A stretch of 6,756 nucleotides of DNA from Pirellulales bacterium. GTDB taxonomy: Bacteria > Planctomycetota > Planctomycetia > Pirellulales > JAICIG01. The notes below the pieces were generated by a model. The model searched no databases. It was not told where the DNA came from and was given only the letters and a program-made list of their open reading frames with translations. Positions 5,421 through 6,756 of the stretch are shown piece by piece (the stretch's first letter is position 1; each line of letters starts with the position of its first letter). The translations under genes and the position numbers were made by a program. The DNA lies in the NCBI GenBank assembly GCA_025924495.1, contig JAICIG010000428.1, forward strand, positions 1-6,756, read 5' to 3'.

Positions 5421-5894
5421 ATGCGATTGATCAGGACCATCTTGCACTCCACCGACTTTTCTTCGAAGGCCGAACGGGCATTCGAACTGGCCTGCGAACT
5501 CGCACAATCATTAAATGCGCGCATCATCGTGCTGCACGCCGCTCCGTCGCCGTTGCATCCTTGGAGCCGCTCCGCGCGAGCTTTCGATCATGGCCGCAAG
5601 CAATGGCGGGAAGCCCGCGAGCGATTGTATGCCATTGATGCGGGTGATCTGGAGATTCAACATCTGATTGTTGCCGGAGAGCCGGCCAGCGCCATCATCC
5701 GCGCAGCTCATGAGCTGGATGCGGGGCTGATCGTGATGGGGGCGCCACGGCGAATCCCCTGGCGCTGGTTGCACGGCCCGAGCATCACTGAAACCGTAAT
5801 CTTTGAAGCGCCCTGCCCAGTGCTTACCTCCGGAGAATTCACCTCCGCCGCGGCATTAAGGCATGATCGCTGGAACCGAGCGTTTAGAAACTAA
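5421..5894 (+). CDS. Universal stress protein (UspA family)
   Basis: A single-domain cytoplasmic Usp of 157 residues with a Rossmann-like alpha/beta fold. Visible elements: first strand and acidic residue ILHSTDFS (7-14, D12), helix KAERAFELACELAQSL, strand ARIIVLHAAP (33-42), then IQHLIVAGEPASAIIRAAHELDAGLIVMGA (79-108) and the end strand APCPVLT (130-136). The nucleotide-binding loop G-xx-G-9x-G(S/T) is degenerate: it begins MGAPRR (106-111) with Arg where the second Gly should be, and ends HGPS with altered spacing. ATP binding is therefore doubtful. The middle stretch 43-70 (PHPWSRSAR, DHGRKQWREARERL) is helical and basic. The start is fixed by AAAGGAG at 5406-5412, eight bases before ATG. 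It lies 48 bases after the HPF gene, in the same operon by direction and spacing. Confidence 0.93.
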   Translation: MRLIRTILHSTDFSSKAERAFELACELAQSLNARIIVLHAAPSPLHPWSRSARAFDHGRKQWREARERLYAIDAGDLEIQHLIVAGEPASAIIRAAHELDAGLIVMGAPRRIPWRWLHGPSITETVIFEAPCPVLTSGEFTSAAALRHDRWNRAFRN

Positions 5895-5940
5895 TGAGAA
5901 CCGTACGCCGCGAAGAATAACCGGCCGAGGAGGGAGAGCA

Positions 5941-6756
5941 ATGCGATACTTAGGATTGGCATGCGATTACGACGGAACGCTAGCGTTGCAAGGTCGCGTC
6001 AACGCGCGCGCCCTGGCTGCGCTGGACCTCTGGCGCACCACGGGACGAAAATCCGTTTTGGTGACAGGGCGGCGCCTGGACGATTTACTCGCCATCTTTC
6101 CCAGACCTGATCTATTTGATCGAATCGTCGCGGAAAACGGCGGCGTGCTATACCGCCCGGCCAGTCGCGAAGAATTACTGCTCGCCGATGCTCCTCCCGC
6201 TGCGTTCGTGAAAGCGCTGCACGACAGCGGAGTTGCGCCGCTGGAAATCGGCAAGACTTCGGTGGCGACCTGGCGTCCGAATGAGTGCGCCGCGATGGCA
6301 GCCGTGCGCGACCTCGGACTGGATCTGCAAATCGTGTTCAACCGCGGCGCCGTCATGATGCTCCCTGCAGGCGTTAACAAAGCCGCCGGCTTGACCGCCG
6401 CCCTGAAAGAGCTCGACCTGTCGCCCCACAATGTCGTCGGCATCGGCGACGCCGAAAACGACCGCTCGTTCCTCACGATGTGCGCATGTTCGGCGGCCGT
6501 ATCAAATGCGGTTGCGACCATCAAAGACGATGTGGACTTCTGCACTCGCGGCGACTATGGGGATGGAGTCGCCGAACTGGTCGAAGAGGTCGCCGCCGAA
6601 CTGGCCGGGCGCGAAGAGACGCTCGGCCGTCACAACCTCTTGTTCGGCGCATGCGACAACGGCGCCGAGTTGAAAATTCGGGCCTACGGCGAGAACATCC
6701 TGATTGCAGGCCCTTCTGGATCAGGAAAGTCTTCGGCGACGGCGTCGTTTATCGAG
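5941..6756 (+). CDS. HAD-superfamily phosphatase joined to a P-loop ATPase domain, 3' end outside window
   Basis: The frame is open from ATG 5941 to the right edge (272 residues, no stop). The N-terminal part (about 1-222) is a type-IIB HAD phosphatase: motif I DYDGT (9-13; nucleophile D9, acid/base D11), motif II LVTGR (40-44, T42), the C2-cap region at about 65-140 (ENGGVLY, ATWRPNE), motif III Lys in NKAAGL (K147), and motif IV GIGDAENDRSF (167-177; D170, N173, D174). All catalytic residues are present. After a charged link (223-250) comes NILIAGPSGSGKSSAT with Walker A GPSGSGKS at 257-264, the start of an ATPase domain cut by the window edge. The start is set by AGGAGGG at 5928-5934, six bases upstream. 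Similarity is to sugar-phosphate or phosphoglycolate phosphatases of the Cof/SPP type; the substrate is unknown. The ATPase family (HerA-like, HPr-kinase-like or other) cannot be decided from this fragment. Confidence 0.88.
   Translation, partial: MRYLGLACDYDGTLALQGRVNARALAALDLWRTTGRKSVLVTGRRLDDLLAIFPRPDLFDRIVAENGGVLYRPASREELLLADAPPAAFVKALHDSGVAPLEIGKTSVATWRPNECAAMAAVRDLGLDLQIVFNRGAVMMLPAGVNKAAGLTAALKELDLSPHNVVGIGDAENDRSFLTMCACSAAVSNAVATIKDDVDFCTRGDYGDGVAELVEEVAAELAGREETLGRHNLLFGACDNGAELKIRAYGENILIAGPSGSGKSSATASFIE

Noticed and set aside
4943..5638. A 231-codon plus-strand frame overlapping the HPF and Usp genes
   Set aside because: Out of frame with both, low-complexity Arg/Ala/Ser translation, while the two overlapped frames have real domains and ribosome binding sites.

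Overview
The window is GC-rich bacterial chromosome. It holds a divergent pair of transcription units around an intergenic region of about 650 bases. The gene set (NtrB/NtrC-type two-component pair with a sigma-54 promoter, short HPF/RaiA-type protein, CBS pair, Usp, and a HAD phosphatase joined to a P-loop domain) suggests a planctomycete-like environmental bacterium. That placement is an inference from gene style, not proof; a proteobacterium or another phylum is possible. I see no mobile element, tRNA, rRNA or CRISPR array.

Minus strand, right to left: a membrane histidine kinase (3358-2249), a sigma-54-dependent NtrC-family response regulator (2239-800) and a nitronate monooxygenase that runs off the left edge (713-1). 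Kinase and regulator are nine bases apart with an overlapping ribosome binding site, so they are surely co-translated. The oxygenase follows after 86 bases and may belong to the same transcript.

Intergenic region 3359-4006: no convincing protein gene, but dense regulatory structure. It has a near-consensus sigma-54 promoter pointing right (3613-3630), a perfect 22-bp palindrome about 150 bp upstream of the predicted start (3480-3501), and one isolated half-site of that palindrome between them. The predicted transcript then has a leader of about 367 bases with several strong hairpins, two of which are mutually exclusive.

Plus strand, left to right: a small beta-rich protein of unknown function (4007-4354), a two-CBS-domain protein (4351-4821, overlapping by ATGA), a short HPF/RaiA-like ribosome-associated protein (4974-5372), a universal stress protein (5421-5894), and a HAD phosphatase whose C-terminus enters a Walker A ATPase domain, cut by the right edge (5941-6756).

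Working model: the kinase/regulator pair senses a membrane or cytoplasmic signal. The phosphorylated regulator binds the palindrome and drives the sigma-54 promoter. This switches on an energy-stress and ribosome-hibernation operon (CBS sensing adenylates, HPF parking ribosomes, Usp, HAD-ATPase). The circuit is complete within the window, and its wiring is the main finding.
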